Source: Skeletonema tropicum
Lineage: Eukaryota > Bacillariophyta > Thalassiosirophyceae > Thalassiosirales > Thalassiosiraceae
NCBI GenBank assembly: GCA_037178625.1
Contig: CM074136.1
Location: 2,294,001-2,358,000, forward strand
Reading direction: 5' to 3'
Length of the DNA stretch: 64,000 nt
The position numbers were made by a program, and so were the translations under genes. This document shows, one piece after another, positions 51,565 through 61,999 of this stretch. Position 1 is the first letter of the stretch, and each line of letters starts with the position of its first letter. The notes under the pieces are model-generated. The model was not told the DNA's origin. It saw only the letters and a program-made list of their open reading frames with translations, and made no database searches.

Positions 51565-52687
51565 AAGGAATAACTTGTTCAATGACTGAAACTATCCTAC
51601 TGAGATCCCCTATTAAAACGAAAGAAAATAAGATTATATCATGTCACAGCTACACAGCTACAGCTAAGTTATACCCCTCTCTCGCCGACTCTCTCGCGTG
51701 GTAGTGGTAGCAATCTCCTCAAATTGCATAGTGATAGTGAAGGTGTAGAGTCGGCAAAAGCAAAGATGAGCTTTTCATCACCACAACCACAACCACAACC
51801 ACAACCACAACCACTTCCCTTCATGCCCCAAATGTGAAGCCTCATTTAAAGTCCAGCTTCGACATCTTTTTGCTAAGTACGTTCGTGAGAGTTCAGTTTC
51901 AACGATTATTGTGCCAGTACCACCTTCCAAAGGGGAGACCCAACAGAATAATGATAACGAAAGCAAGGCCAAGGCCAACACGCTTGCATACACCCTCTCG
52001 CTCTGCTCCTCCTTTACTCAATTATTAGAAGATCAAACGCTTCCTTTACGATACCAATGTTATACTGCACTTGGTGCTGGTGCAGACAGAGACAGAGACA
52101 TACCTCTCCCACTCCTATATACCTCTATCTCTATTGCTATTGAATCAAAAGTAAAAGTGAAGGTGAAGCCTGTCAAGACTCGACTGACATAGCTAGAGAA
52201 ATACCGTCTATCATCTTTCACTTGGTCCATCATCTCTTCTATCTTGCGAAGGGCGTTGGGACCCAGTGAATGAAAGCACGAACCACACCTCGCTCGCTCG
52301 CTCTATCTACTTCTATTTCCGTGTGCATGGGCCATGGGCCATACGTACTGAGATAAAAAGATCGAAGCGAAAAATAAAGCGAAGACCGAAGACGAAGAAT
52401 GAACGAAGATGAGCAAACGAACGCAAAGAACCAAGCTACATAGCCAAGATCAGCCCTACCCCCTTGCTAACCTGTGAGGTTGAATGAATGAAACGTTAAA
52501 GGGGCAGAGCAGCTAAGGGAAAGGGAATTCAGTGCTTGTGGCTTCGATTTGTGGATTTAAATTCGTATCAAATACACTCAGAACTCTGTAGATACATATC
52601 TGGTACGCTGAACGGAAGATTTTTTGTGTGTACCACTGATAATTGTGCACCTCCAATATCCAAACCCTCTGCTCTCGGGAGATCACA
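51565..52687. other. Intergenic, 1.1 kb, with (CCACAA)n
   Basis: No gene accepted. 51779-51810 is a (CCACAA) microsatellite. Short plus-strand frames are open near 51911-52192 without homology. The right part is the promoter of the acidic protein. Confidence 0.4.
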
Positions 52688-54685
52688 ATGAAAAACAAAA
52701 TGAAATCCAATAAATTCATCCGATTATTGAAAATGAAAATTAAAAAGCCTCAAAATATCGATGCGAGTTACGCTACCATGTACGAAGGTGAGAACAGTAA
52801 CTACGAGGACGCTATTAAATTGGAAGAAAATAATCACGAAGAAGATTACGATGAAAAAGAAGAAAATAATGAAGTTTCAGAGGAAGGGGATGCCCCAGAC
52901 ATGACTGTCGAGGAGGTATTACCGCCGCCTCCGGAACTGATCGAGGAGGGAGAGACGGCTGCGGAGGAAATGAATATTGATGAAGAAAAAATTGAGGGGG
53001 AGGAAGACCTAGATACGTCTATCACGTCATCGACATACAACAATGAAGACAAGGCCGAAATATATGTTCACGGCATGCCATTGTCCAATGAGTCGTGGTC
53101 TGAACGTAATGAGGGGGAGAATGAATTAGATGCGTCTGTCAACAATGTTGAATTTCAGTATGTTCAAGACATGCCATCGTCCAGTGAAACGTGGTCCGAG
53201 CGTATTGATATCTTTAACGGCTCAAAATACACTATGGAGGCTATGCCTGAATCAATGTTGCCCCAGCAGCAGTTGCTTGACCAAAATGAGCCCGCTGATG
53301 AAGATGAAAAAGAGTTGAAAGTAATTGATACTGATACGATTATTGATGAGGAACATGGTGATGATATTGATGAGGCAGCACTTACGGCGGAAAGTGAACG
53401 TCAGGAGTCAGAAGAGGATGAGCAAGGTGATGAAGAGGCGGTAGAAGACAATGAAGAAGTAGAAAAAGAGGGTGATGACAACAAAGAAGAAGAAGGGAGT
53501 GATGAAGTAGAAATGGTGGAAGAAGAGGTCGTGGAACAAGGCAACGAAAAAGATCAAGAGGATGAGCAGGAGGATACACCAGAAGGAGATGAAGATGAAA
53601 AGCAGCAGCAGCAGGATATTGTAGCAATGAAGGCTGGGAAAGCCTATGGTGCTCCAGATATCACACCCGAATTAGTTTCCTGGTGCAAGAACATGAAATG
53701 GCATCCAAACGAAGGATTCAATCACTGCAGTAATTCAATGGACATTCCACAGGCTGGGGTTGAAGATGAAAAATTTCAACAAATGTATTTCTTTGATACT
53801 TTGGTGGAATGTTGTCAGAAGTTTTTTCATTCCGATGAATGTGAACATGAGGATATGTGCGCTGCTTTGAATGTGTTGGGAGAAGTGGAGGGGGTTGCTT
53901 TTGAGAGACAGGCTGACGGTGAGTTGGAAGATGAGGTTCCTGCTGATGAGGGACAGCCTGGGGATGGCACAGGTGAGGAAGCTGCAGAGGAAGGAGAGGA
54001 GGAAGAGGAGGAGGTTGCCAATGAAGAGGAGGAAGGAGAAGAAGCCAGTGATGCCAATGAGGAGGAGGAAGGAGAAGAGACCAGTGACGAGAGCAATAAC
54101 AAATCTTCTTCCACCGAGGGGCAGGGTGTACAAATCGATGAAACAAACGAATCGACAAATTGGGAGGGCTTCGATGAAGAAATGTCACATCAAAATGTCA
54201 AGCGCGAACCAGAACAACCGTCATCGTCAGTTGAGGCGCACGACTTGTCAGAAGCGCAGGGCAAAGATGATTACGAGGGCGATGGGTTTGGAACGATGAA
54301 ATACAAACTTTTGCGTGGGAAGGGAGAGGGTGGTAAGAGGTCTGCGAATCCTTTTACTACTCTTGGAAGCGGAGCCTCGATTGCAGCAATCCTTCTAATA
54401 TTGAGTTGTTGCTGCTTGTGCTACCGTAGATATCGACGCCGCAGATACGCACTATCAAAACGACCTAATCGCGGAAACTATGCCGCCCTCGGACGCGACG
54501 ACTTCTTTAATGGAACATTTTCGGATGACATTTCATATGGTTCATATGGAAAAAATAGTGACGATGACGTTAGCGTCGAATCATATGGTAGCGATGACGG
54601 AGGGCATCAAACGAATTTAGAGATGGGTGGGTTTCACGAGCTCGATGCCAATGGAGGTTTGACTCTTGAGGAAATCAATGGTTAG
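52688..54685 (+). CDS. Highly acidic one-pass membrane protein, possible silica-vesicle or wall protein
   Basis: 665 aa from the ATG at 52688 (MKNKMKSNKFIRLLKMKIKK). Long Glu/Asp-rich regions flank a Cys module at about 330-400 (PELVSWCKNMKWHPNEGFNHC, then DTLVECCQKFFHSDEC). Its W..C ... L..CC..F....C order recalls the wall-associated CC module found in many diatom secreted proteins (by eye). A second acidic repeat contains EEEEGEEASDANEEEEGEE. There is one membrane span near 570 (ASIAAILLILSCCCLCY) followed by an Arg-rich stop-transfer and a Gly/Tyr/Ser/Asp tail. YVHGMPLSNESWSER and YVQDMPSSSETWSER are an internal repeat. The layout resembles silicalemma-associated proteins, but the N-terminus is not a classical signal peptide. 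Confidence 0.6.
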   Translation: MKNKMKSNKFIRLLKMKIKKPQNIDASYATMYEGENSNYEDAIKLEENNHEEDYDEKEENNEVSEEGDAPDMTVEEVLPPPPELIEEGETAAEEMNIDEEKIEGEEDLDTSITSSTYNNEDKAEIYVHGMPLSNESWSERNEGENELDASVNNVEFQYVQDMPSSSETWSERIDIFNGSKYTMEAMPESMLPQQQLLDQNEPADEDEKELKVIDTDTIIDEEHGDDIDEAALTAESERQESEEDEQGDEEAVEDNEEVEKEGDDNKEEEGSDEVEMVEEEVVEQGNEKDQEDEQEDTPEGDEDEKQQQQDIVAMKAGKAYGAPDITPELVSWCKNMKWHPNEGFNHCSNSMDIPQAGVEDEKFQQMYFFDTLVECCQKFFHSDECEHEDMCAALNVLGEVEGVAFERQADGELEDEVPADEGQPGDGTGEEAAEEGEEEEEEVANEEEEGEEASDANEEEEGEETSDESNNKSSSTEGQGVQIDETNESTNWEGFDEEMSHQNVKREPEQPSSSVEAHDLSEAQGKDDYEGDGFGTMKYKLLRGKGEGGKRSANPFTTLGSGASIAAILLILSCCCLCYRRYRRRRYALSKRPNRGNYAALGRDDFFNGTFSDDISYGSYGKNSDDDVSVESYGSDDGGHQTNLEMGGFHELDANGGLTLEEING

Positions 54686-54776
54686 GTGGTGTGCATGCAC
54701 TCGACATTAATCCTAATTAGTAGCATTTTTTTGTACAAAAATTATTGATACTTTCTGCATGTTTTCTCTACCTCTC

Positions 54777-55814
54777 CTACACGAGTACCACACTCCGAGA
54801 TGGTTCGATGAGTTGGACTGTGAGTTCCTCGTCAAAGGAAGTGAGCTCCCTCGTAAAATCTGCCTGAAAAGGCTCGGTCATAATGTCTTCCACAATCCGG
54901 CGATTTGCTTCCACTTCCAACCATATTCTGCTGCGACGTTTTCTCTTCAATCTCGAAACAGTCATGATGGTCACTGTAAGAAGGAGACTAACACAAGCTA
55001 CAACCACCCACAGTAAATTCAGCCTACCATGATAAGGTGCAGAGCTATCTTGTATGGCAGCCGATGGAAGTATGATTGTTCTCCGAGTAAATACAACATC
55101 AGCAAGCCATTCTACAAATTTGGAGTCAATCCCTACTTCTCTGAACTCATTGCGACAACGTAAGCGGCCATCTGATATGAAGTTGGTGCTATTAACATCG
55201 TGATTAGCATTGGTAGATTCACAATCAGCAGCCTGTAGCATCATTTCTGCTAATCTAATGAGTTCATCTCTTCCAATTATTGCTGCAGAGAGAATGATGT
55301 CTCTGTGAGCTGTAGTGGTAGATGATACCTCTTCTTCTTCTTGTGCTGTTTCTTCCTTTGTTGATGTAACACCCGACACACTAGCATCATCATTTTGGAT
55401 GAAATGATAAAACCAATTTACAACATCTCTTATATTTGACGAGCTCTCTACCAGTTCCAACTGGGTGGGAGAGATCACTGTACGTTTAAAGTCTGGAATG
55501 TTTTGAGTAGTTTGCTTGTCTTGAATTATTAGTGCATACGATTGTTGTTGCCCATCCACGTTGAATAACTTTTGTGCTGTGGTCAATGTTACATAGGTAG
55601 GGTATGTATCGGCAAGTTTCTGCAGACGGTTTAGCAGGGCGTCGTCGGCGTTGCTGTTGCTGTTGGGCAACATTTTGAAAGCCGTGTCAAGGAATTTGTG
55701 GTATGAAGGGTTGTTCGACGGAAGTTGATTTGATGACATTTTGTCGCAGGCGGCTGGAGCAGCGATAGTCAGGGCCATAATGATTGGCAACTGTTGAAAG
55801 AAGAGGCGGCTCAT
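54777..55814 (-). CDS. Type I membrane protein, weakly M14-carboxypeptidase-like
   Basis: 345 aa from the ATG at 55814, which gives a signal peptide (MSRLFFQQLPIIMALTIAAP); an in-frame ATG at 55886 adds 24 residues without one. The lumenal part has YPTYVTLTTAQKLFNVDG...YALIIQDK, like the first strands of M14 zinc carboxypeptidases, and RDIILSAAIIGRDELIRLAE, where active enzymes have SGxLHGNExVGP. The zinc His is replaced by Ile, so if related it is a degenerate, inactive member (low-certainty inference). A membrane span near 275-297 (LLWVVVACVSLLLTVTIMTV) is followed by RLKRKRRSR and a cytosolic acidic tail. Confidence 0.5.
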   Translation of the reverse strand: MSRLFFQQLPIIMALTIAAPAACDKMSSNQLPSNNPSYHKFLDTAFKMLPNSNSNADDALLNRLQKLADTYPTYVTLTTAQKLFNVDGQQQSYALIIQDKQTTQNIPDFKRTVISPTQLELVESSSNIRDVVNWFYHFIQNDDASVSGVTSTKEETAQEEEEVSSTTTAHRDIILSAAIIGRDELIRLAEMMLQAADCESTNANHDVNSTNFISDGRLRCRNEFREVGIDSKFVEWLADVVFTRRTIILPSAAIQDSSAPYHGRLNLLWVVVACVSLLLTVTIMTVSRLKRKRRSRIWLEVEANRRIVEDIMTEPFQADFTRELTSFDEELTVQLIEPSRSVVLV

Positions 55815-56462
55815 GATGGTTACAAACAATTTAGAAGTGGATGGGTCCGACTTATCATACAACGCTACCAGTATTCTACACATCATCTTCCAGCTACATC
55901 ATCGTGCTTGGTGACATAAAGAATACCCAATTATGATCTAAATGGGACAGCCGCCAAATCTGTCAATAACTGCCACGTAACAAAAATGCTTCACCGACTA
56001 CATAAGAAGTATGTACATCATCACTCGCTGACTTGATTAATGCCATAGCATAAGAGGTTTGCTATTGCTATTCCAGGTGTCGGCAAGAGGCATGAACATT
56101 AACAGGAAACAGATTGTGTTAAGCAAAATAGTAGCCTCGTAACGTAGTTCAAGATCTAGAGAGGAGTTGTCACAAAGGTGAGGCAATACTATTTCCTGGA
56201 GCTTCTCTAGAGCAGTAATCCTGCCTAACAAGCCGCAAACTATGATATAAAACACTCCTGTCCAGCAAATGACATAAGACCGTCACGGCCCTTATCTGAA
56301 GCTTCTATTTTCTATCGCTTTTCATTATCTATTCTCAAGTGGGAGAGAAAGAGAGAGGGGAAGTGTACACTTTAGTTCCAGTTCGTTCTTGTTAACGATG
56401 TGCACGTTGCATTATATATATATTCCGTGTCATTACAACATAGGGAGAGGTCCTACTCCAAT
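55815..56462. other. Intergenic region
   Basis: This includes the possible extended 5' end of the previous gene (to 55886). No other gene or repeat is seen. Confidence 0.4.
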
Positions 56463-57344
56463 TTACATTCCTGGTGGAACATCGTCATACACCACAGGAA
56501 TCAAAGGAAGCGCCCTATCAAAGAATGGAGAATTAATATACAATTCCCACAACACCAACAGACCAATTCCAACCCAAGCTCCATTCTCGAGAAGCTTCAA
56601 AATATTGAGTCCCTCAAACGGAGACTTTTCTGCTTCAATTTCAGCCTCACGTTGAATAGCTGCAGCCCTGCGCTGTGCATCACGTGCGGCCTTTTTGCCC
56701 ATTCCCGCCGTGTTGATTTCAGTTGATGTTGATGCAACAGTGACCCCACCTTCTTCCCCCAAACGAGCCTTACGTCTAGCAATCACATCATCAAACTCGG
56801 GTAAATCAATCCTAGCATCTCCACCACCATCTTGTTCAATCATTTTGTCAAAATTCATTAATTTCTCCAAACTTCGATCCGCCAAAGTATCCTTGATCGA
56901 CTGAGGAGGTTGCCAATTATCACCCCCCGCCTTTCCTCGCATGGATTCCAAAATGACATCTTCATCGAGACCATCGACATTCCCCCCGAGTTCTTCGGCG
57001 AGTTGAGAGTTTAATCCGGATCCCTTTTTTAATTGTGTGGGTCGACTTGTTTTCACGCTAGTTACCGCCGCTGCGGCAGAGGCGGTCGAAGCTGCCAGTG
57101 GCTGTTCGTCAGCAATGAAGTTTTCATCTTCGGCATCGTCAAAATCAGGTAGTTCCTCTGATGGAGATGGAGCAACGACTGATGAATCCTTTCGTCGTCG
57201 TCGCTTCTTTCCGGCCATGAGTTGTGACGATGGGCGGCAACTGTTGCTGGATGTCACATGGTGCGTTCGCGTTGATATGGTAGAAAATCCACTTGCCTCG
57301 TTGGAGAGGAGTGATAGGAGGAGAGCGAAACGGTACAATTTCAT
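56463..57344 (-). CDS. Plastid-targeted membrane protein, unknown function
   Basis: 293 aa, ATG at 57344. The start MKLYRFALLLSLLSNEASGF is a signal peptide ending at an ASGF junction, which matches the bipartite plastid signal of diatoms (Phe at +1), followed by a Ser/Thr/His-rich transit-like stretch. The middle is Ala/Glu/Lys rich, with coiled-coil potential near 205-240 (KKAARDAQRRAAAIQREAE). One membrane span lies near the C-terminus (LENGAWVGIGLLVLWELYIN), and the tail is short (PLIPVVYDDVPPGM). Probably a thylakoid or envelope protein with a stromal domain. The family is not recognised. Confidence 0.65.
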   Translation of the reverse strand: MKLYRFALLLSLLSNEASGFSTISTRTHHVTSSNSCRPSSQLMAGKKRRRRKDSSVVAPSPSEELPDFDDAEDENFIADEQPLAASTASAAAAVTSVKTSRPTQLKKGSGLNSQLAEELGGNVDGLDEDVILESMRGKAGGDNWQPPQSIKDTLADRSLEKLMNFDKMIEQDGGGDARIDLPEFDDVIARRKARLGEEGGVTVASTSTEINTAGMGKKAARDAQRRAAAIQREAEIEAEKSPFEGLNILKLLENGAWVGIGLLVLWELYINSPFFDRALPLIPVVYDDVPPGM

Positions 57345-57531
57345 GGTGATAGGTCTGGTCTATGAGTCCACTACATATGGTTTACCAGCTCATCATCTCA
57401 CCATTTTGATCGAGTGAACAGTGGATGTGCGTATGTTGAAGTTGGTTGGCGGACAATTTGAGACGGGCATCTTGTATTGAGCAGTGGAAATCTCATGTTC
57501 CAGATGCAAACTATCAAAAATTGGATTTGAC

Positions 57532-58251
57532 ATGGTCACATGCAATTCTGACACCTGCCCTTCTCCATCCCGAGGTGGAAGTAACGCTAAATCAAACAAT
57601 ATCGTCGCGTCACTCCTCTCGGCAGAGAAGAGCAAGTTTCAAAGAGGCAGAGGTTCAAATGCATCACGCACCGACAGCTCATCACAAATAACACTCACCG
57701 GAGAACAAATCATCGGAGAACTTTACTCAGATAACATGCAACTACTCCCTTTCGCCATCAGCCCACTAGGCCTCTTCGGCCCCACAATAAATTACTTCCT
57801 ATATGGCACACCTCCACCCAGCGACTACAAAACACTCCACAACATCGACAAGTCCAAATTCCCAAACGCCTCCAACATGGCTCACCAAGCATTCACTAGA
57901 ACCCCATCAAACATCCTAGAACGAGCCGACTCAATTTGGAAATCAAAACAAAGAAACTATCACTACGGGGGATCCTACAAAAGCCCAGACCCAAGCACCT
58001 ACTACACACAAATATTCGGGAGAACGGTTTGTAAGGCAAACGGCTCGGCAGGACTAGCTGCCATTCAAGCACTCTATGAGAGCAACAATGGCCCGATAAC
58101 AGCGTCATCACTTAATGATGACCAAATTTCATATTTATTACACAGTACAGGTGGCAGATCTATTTCACAAAGAAGTAGCTCTCAGTCGACTCAAGAGTCT
58201 TCACAGCCATCTACAGATACTTTTCTTGTTTACAATACCAGTGATACGTAG
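57532..58251 (+). pseudogene. LINE-type protein fragment (family B)
   Basis: An open frame from upstream of 57532 to TAG at 58249-58251. LLPFAISPLGLFGPTINYFL, then RADSIWKSKQRNYHYGGSYK and PSTYYTQIFG match the pattern LPFAxDPxGxFGPxxxxFLfG ... W..K....YG.SY..P.P..y..q.LG seen in diatom retroelement proteins. The last codons (TDTFLVYNTSDT) and the 3' flank recur at 28455 and 38231. No RT motifs remain, so it is a remnant. Confidence 0.55.
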
Positions 58252-58290
58252 TTTACCGTAGCACAAAAATAACCTAACGCCCCACCTACC
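58186..58290 (+). repeat. Retroelement family B 3' end
   Basis: Reference copy of the family-B end: it contains cttttcttgtttacaatac and cagtgatacgtagtttacc. See 28455-28560 and 38231-38270. Confidence 0.55.
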
Positions 58291-58926
58291 ATGTGCGTAC
58301 CGAATACCCTAATAAGACCCTATTCAGATGGAAGTTCCAGATCGATACATAGTTTTGTAGCTCAGCATTAGTAGTCTGCTTGGGATGAAGAAAGGTCAGA
58401 TACTCCTGCCATTGTTTTCAACGAATGCCTTACTTTCTGTCGCTGCGTGCAGCCCGAATGTCCTGATGGATGAATGTCGAGTCTATATAGGTGCGGTTAA
58501 GCTTTACTTTTGGGCCGTCAGATCCGGCTTGAGGTCGGACGGATTGTGACTGATGTGCTTGGAATTACATACCTGAAGAGGAGGTGAATGACCGTGATGG
58601 CCATATGGTATTTAGGGAAGTAATACAATGTTAGTTTTGGAAGTAAATCAATTTTTTTCAGGTGTCGTGATCTTCGTAGTGGCCTGGTTCTGGTAGCGCA
58701 GTGAGCAAGTCAATACTAATACGGTCGAATGAACAAACTAAAGAGGAGTTATTGATACGGTGTCTTAAACTTTAATCAATCTCGTATACCACTCCAACGG
58801 AGAGTGATAATCATCCTACAATATCTCGATCAGATCCAATAGAAGCAAATGAGTGTCATACTTGACTGTGCTCCTCGCAATACACAAATATTTGGTACGA
58901 ATAACGAATAATCAATCATATAATTC
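58252..58926. other. Intergenic region
   Basis: Apart from the first 40 bp (family-B 3' flank), nothing is recognised in 675 bp. Confidence 0.4.
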
Positions 58927-59917
58927 TCACTTCGCCTTGTAGGCAGCCATAGCGGCGTATCCGGAGGTGATGAACCCAGCCCAAGAGGCAAAATAACCGT
59001 TCCCAGTCTTATCGAATGGTCCACCAAAGGTGACAAGGCAAGCAGCGACAATCCAACACACGGCAAGGAACGACATGAGGCCCAAGTTTGCCATAGCACC
59101 GAGTTGCTTTCCCTTCCTATCCATGGACTTGAGGATGAGCGTGACAACAATGGAAAAACATGCTAGAGACAAAGCATAAATGGCATGGTTCCTTGGTTTA
59201 ACTCCTTCCGTCGGGGAACCAACTTGGCGGATGCAAGCGACCAACATAACGATAGAGGCAGCCATGTGGCCCATGATTGCTCCTAGCCCCCTGACGTTGG
59301 AATGGAACGTGTTGGTATCCATGCCCATTGACATAGCACACCCATAGACAGTAGCCCAAGCGGCAAAGTACCCATTGCCGGTCTGTCGTTTATTCGAATG
59401 AGGGACAGATGAGACGGATCATTAGATATATACATGACACGTATTATAGCGTGAAATGAGAACCCTGATCCAAATATGAAGATGAAGACAAAAGAGGTAA
59501 ATTACTTACTGTTGTGAAAGGATTCTTGAATGTAAGGAAGCATACACCGATGAAAGTCCACAAAAAGTTTGTCATGCAAAGATGCTTCTCAATTTTGGAG
59601 TACAAACTGCCCGCAAACTTGTGCATAAGAAGGCTAAGGAAGGAAATGATCAATGAGATCGACGAGATGGAGATACAATAATCTCTGTAAGAACCAGATT
59701 TCAAACCGGTAGATGCAGTGGTGGCAATGAGAAGGATGATGCTCGAAATGATAATGACCGCAAGGGGGAATTCAGTTTCATCCATGGTGACACCACCGAC
59801 GGTGGTGGTTCCTTCTGCAGCCTTCCCGTCGGTACTGCTGGCTGGTTGTTCTACCTCAACAGCGGGCATCTCCACGACGGGCACTTCGTCCATGTTTGCG
59901 TTTTCTTCGTCAGCCAT
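58927..59917 (-). CDS. Eight-TM membrane protein built from two four-TM units
   Basis: Exons 59510-59917 and 58927-59382 (127-nt intron, gtaagt...acag, phase 0) give 287 aa. An acidic cytosolic N-terminus (about 48 residues) precedes eight hydrophobic segments. The second half repeats the first: unit 1 ends FLWTFIGVCFLTFKNPF + TGNGYFAAWATVYGCAMSM, unit 2 ends CWIVAACLVTFGGPF + TGNGYFASWAGFITSGYAAM. The F.NPF/GGPF...TGNGYFA.WA signature is shared by multi-copy algal tetraspan-type membrane proteins, whose function is unknown to me. The intron falls exactly at the TGNGYFA boundary. Divergent from the BAHD gene. Confidence 0.75.
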
Positions 59918-60243
59918 GTTGTTTAATGTGTTAGTTATTAGGAGCAGATGTAATCTCTTTGGAGTAAGGTAGGGTTCGTTTCATGAGGTTGACAGGCCTA
60001 CCTCTCTCTTCGTTGCACTTGCTTGTAGCTTGATGTTGTTGATGAATGTTCTGAGAAGTCAAGGGTTCTCATTTTTCTGGCGCCAAGGCCGAACCACAAA
60101 TATGAGTACTGATTCCAACGTACCTCTACAAATTTGGCCAAGCAAGAGGAGGCTTTTTTCTTTTTTCTGATCCTCTTCCCTGCAGGCAGCTGCAATACGT
60201 CCACACTTCCAGCAGATAGGCCTCTCCAGTGAAATAAAGGAAG
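59918..60243. promoter_or_regulatory. Shared divergent promoter, eight-TM protein / BAHD acyltransferase
   Basis: 326 bp between divergent start codons. No named motif is identified. Confidence 0.4.
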
Positions 60244-61770
60244 ATGATCCATCACGTTAGGCCTGCTCATCATGGCGCTACCGGTGGTGCAACAGCAACG
60301 CCGCAATCACTGCCACCCATCATCGCAGACTTGGCAGACTCCGTCATAATACCGCTCACACATCAACAAAAGGCCGTCGCCCATTTAACAGTAGATATTG
60401 CCTTTTTGTATCATGTAGCAGCAGACAATGATATTTTATTGCAATCTTTGTCGACCACTTTGGTTGATTTCCCAGTACTCTGTGGCCGGGTGATGAAAAT
60501 ACAACGATCAGGCACTGAAGAAGTGGTGCTGTGTGTCCCGAAAGCACAACACCAAAACGTCGACACCAAAACCTACTCTCCTCCATGGGCTTACGTTCCC
60601 CTCTCCTTTGATGCCGATATACGTGGAGACATAAATACGAATGGAGTTGCACCAAATGATTGGTTTGACATGGCAGTCAATTGTATACCAACTGATGCAT
60701 GCCACATGTCTTCTTTTGCATACAATGAAATTATTGATGCGTCCAAGTTAGGCGATCCCATGACTCGCATTCGAGTGTCAACTATTGACTCAGATTGTCA
60801 AGTGATTGCAGTATCCATCAACCACGCCTTGGTTGATGCTGGTGCGATTAGTCTATTTATGTCTGCATGGTCGCGACAATATCAGCGGTGTCGTGAACAA
60901 CTTGGTGGAGCAGCAGAAGCTGACAAACATGAGGATATTGAGAGGCCCAAAATAACTTTTCATCATCCGATATTTGATTTAGATGGAAAACAGGACGATC
61001 AACAAAGAATGGTTCCGAATGAGTGGACGAGGCTGCTACCAAATGAGTCGGGTGGTGAAAATCCTTTTGTGGAAAACAAAGCAAGCATGACCAATGAAAC
61101 GAAGAATGCATCATGCACTGTTTACTATCGTAGTCGAGATCAGATTGAAGTGCTCAAGAACAAGTCTCTTGAAGAAGCGAATAGTGAAACACAGCAGCAA
61201 GTAGAGGGACAGCGGAGGGTTCGCACTCCACCCTACGTCTCATCCAATGATGCCTTGATGGGGGAAGTTTGCAAGCAGCTCGAAGCTACATCAGTATTAC
61301 TATGCATGGACTGGAGACCAGTACTAAATCGACTTACATTCTTTGGGTATGCCGTGCTGTTTTTATATCTTGACCTCCCATCTGCCAGTAATGCGCCCGC
61401 TGCATGTAGAAATATACTAGGCTGGAAAGATTGCAATGGCGAGGAAGGCTCCCCAAGCATCGTGCGAGATGCCAAGTTTGTATTGTGGAAGATGCAGAAT
61501 GAAACCAAGCAAGGTCGGACGGATCTAATCTGGAACTCCTGGACTGACTTCTTTACTCTACATGATCAAGAATATAATGGCAGTCGCAGGGATGAGAACT
61601 TTGCTGAGATGGAATGCTGTCCACACGATATGCTTATGAGTGAAGAAATGTGCAGGGCTCGTGTAGACGTTGCAAGAAGAGGGCTTTCGTATGCAATTAT
61701 CTTTCCACAACCAAATAGAGGTGTACGAGTATATTTCTTTGGCCCAACTGAAGTCGGTCATTCTCTGTAG
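60244..61770 (+). CDS. BAHD-type acyltransferase
   Basis: 508 aa, single exon. The catalytic HxxxD is H194-A-L-V-D198 (SINHALVDAGAISLFMSAWS), the signature of CoA-dependent BAHD acyltransferases. The N-terminal pattern also fits (PLTHQQ, LLQSLSTTLVDFPVLCGRV). The C-terminal half has VSSNDALMGEVCKQLE (the SxxDal..y.w helix equivalent), and NSWTDFFTLHDQEYNG stands where plants have the DFGWG region, without the DFGWG text. It would transfer an acyl group from CoA to an alcohol or amine; the substrate is unknown. No targeting peptide. A partial paralogue lies at 63731-63835. Confidence 0.8.
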   Translation: MIHHVRPAHHGATGGATATPQSLPPIIADLADSVIIPLTHQQKAVAHLTVDIAFLYHVAADNDILLQSLSTTLVDFPVLCGRVMKIQRSGTEEVVLCVPKAQHQNVDTKTYSPPWAYVPLSFDADIRGDINTNGVAPNDWFDMAVNCIPTDACHMSSFAYNEIIDASKLGDPMTRIRVSTIDSDCQVIAVSINHALVDAGAISLFMSAWSRQYQRCREQLGGAAEADKHEDIERPKITFHHPIFDLDGKQDDQQRMVPNEWTRLLPNESGGENPFVENKASMTNETKNASCTVYYRSRDQIEVLKNKSLEEANSETQQQVEGQRRVRTPPYVSSNDALMGEVCKQLEATSVLLCMDWRPVLNRLTFFGYAVLFLYLDLPSASNAPAACRNILGWKDCNGEEGSPSIVRDAKFVLWKMQNETKQGRTDLIWNSWTDFFTLHDQEYNGSRRDENFAEMECCPHDMLMSEEMCRARVDVARRGLSYAIIFPQPNRGVRVYFFGPTEVGHSL

Positions 61771-61999
61771 CCAAAGTCTACAGAACCCTAATGATGTATA
61801 AACAGGCCCACTACAGACACCCTTCATGTTTCTATGATAGCAATGGTACAGATTTTTTTAGATTCATACTCGTGTAGCGAGTGCAGGACGGGAGGAACTT
61901 CGGGTTAAGTTTGGTATGTGCTTATGAGGTAAGATTACAAGTAATGATCAACACTTGCAAACTAGCGGTCTACCCAGAATTCAGCTCATTTAAACTTAT

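Noticed and set aside
51298..51589. Long low-complexity frames on both strands over the KG/EG repeat
   Set aside because: They are by-products of a GGC-AAA-type repeat that has no stops in several frames. The spliced frame with a signal peptide is better supported.
53718..54188. Pro/Leu-rich minus-strand frames
   Set aside because: These are antisense of the Glu-rich coding sequence (GAG/GAA reversed). They have no independent start context or homology.
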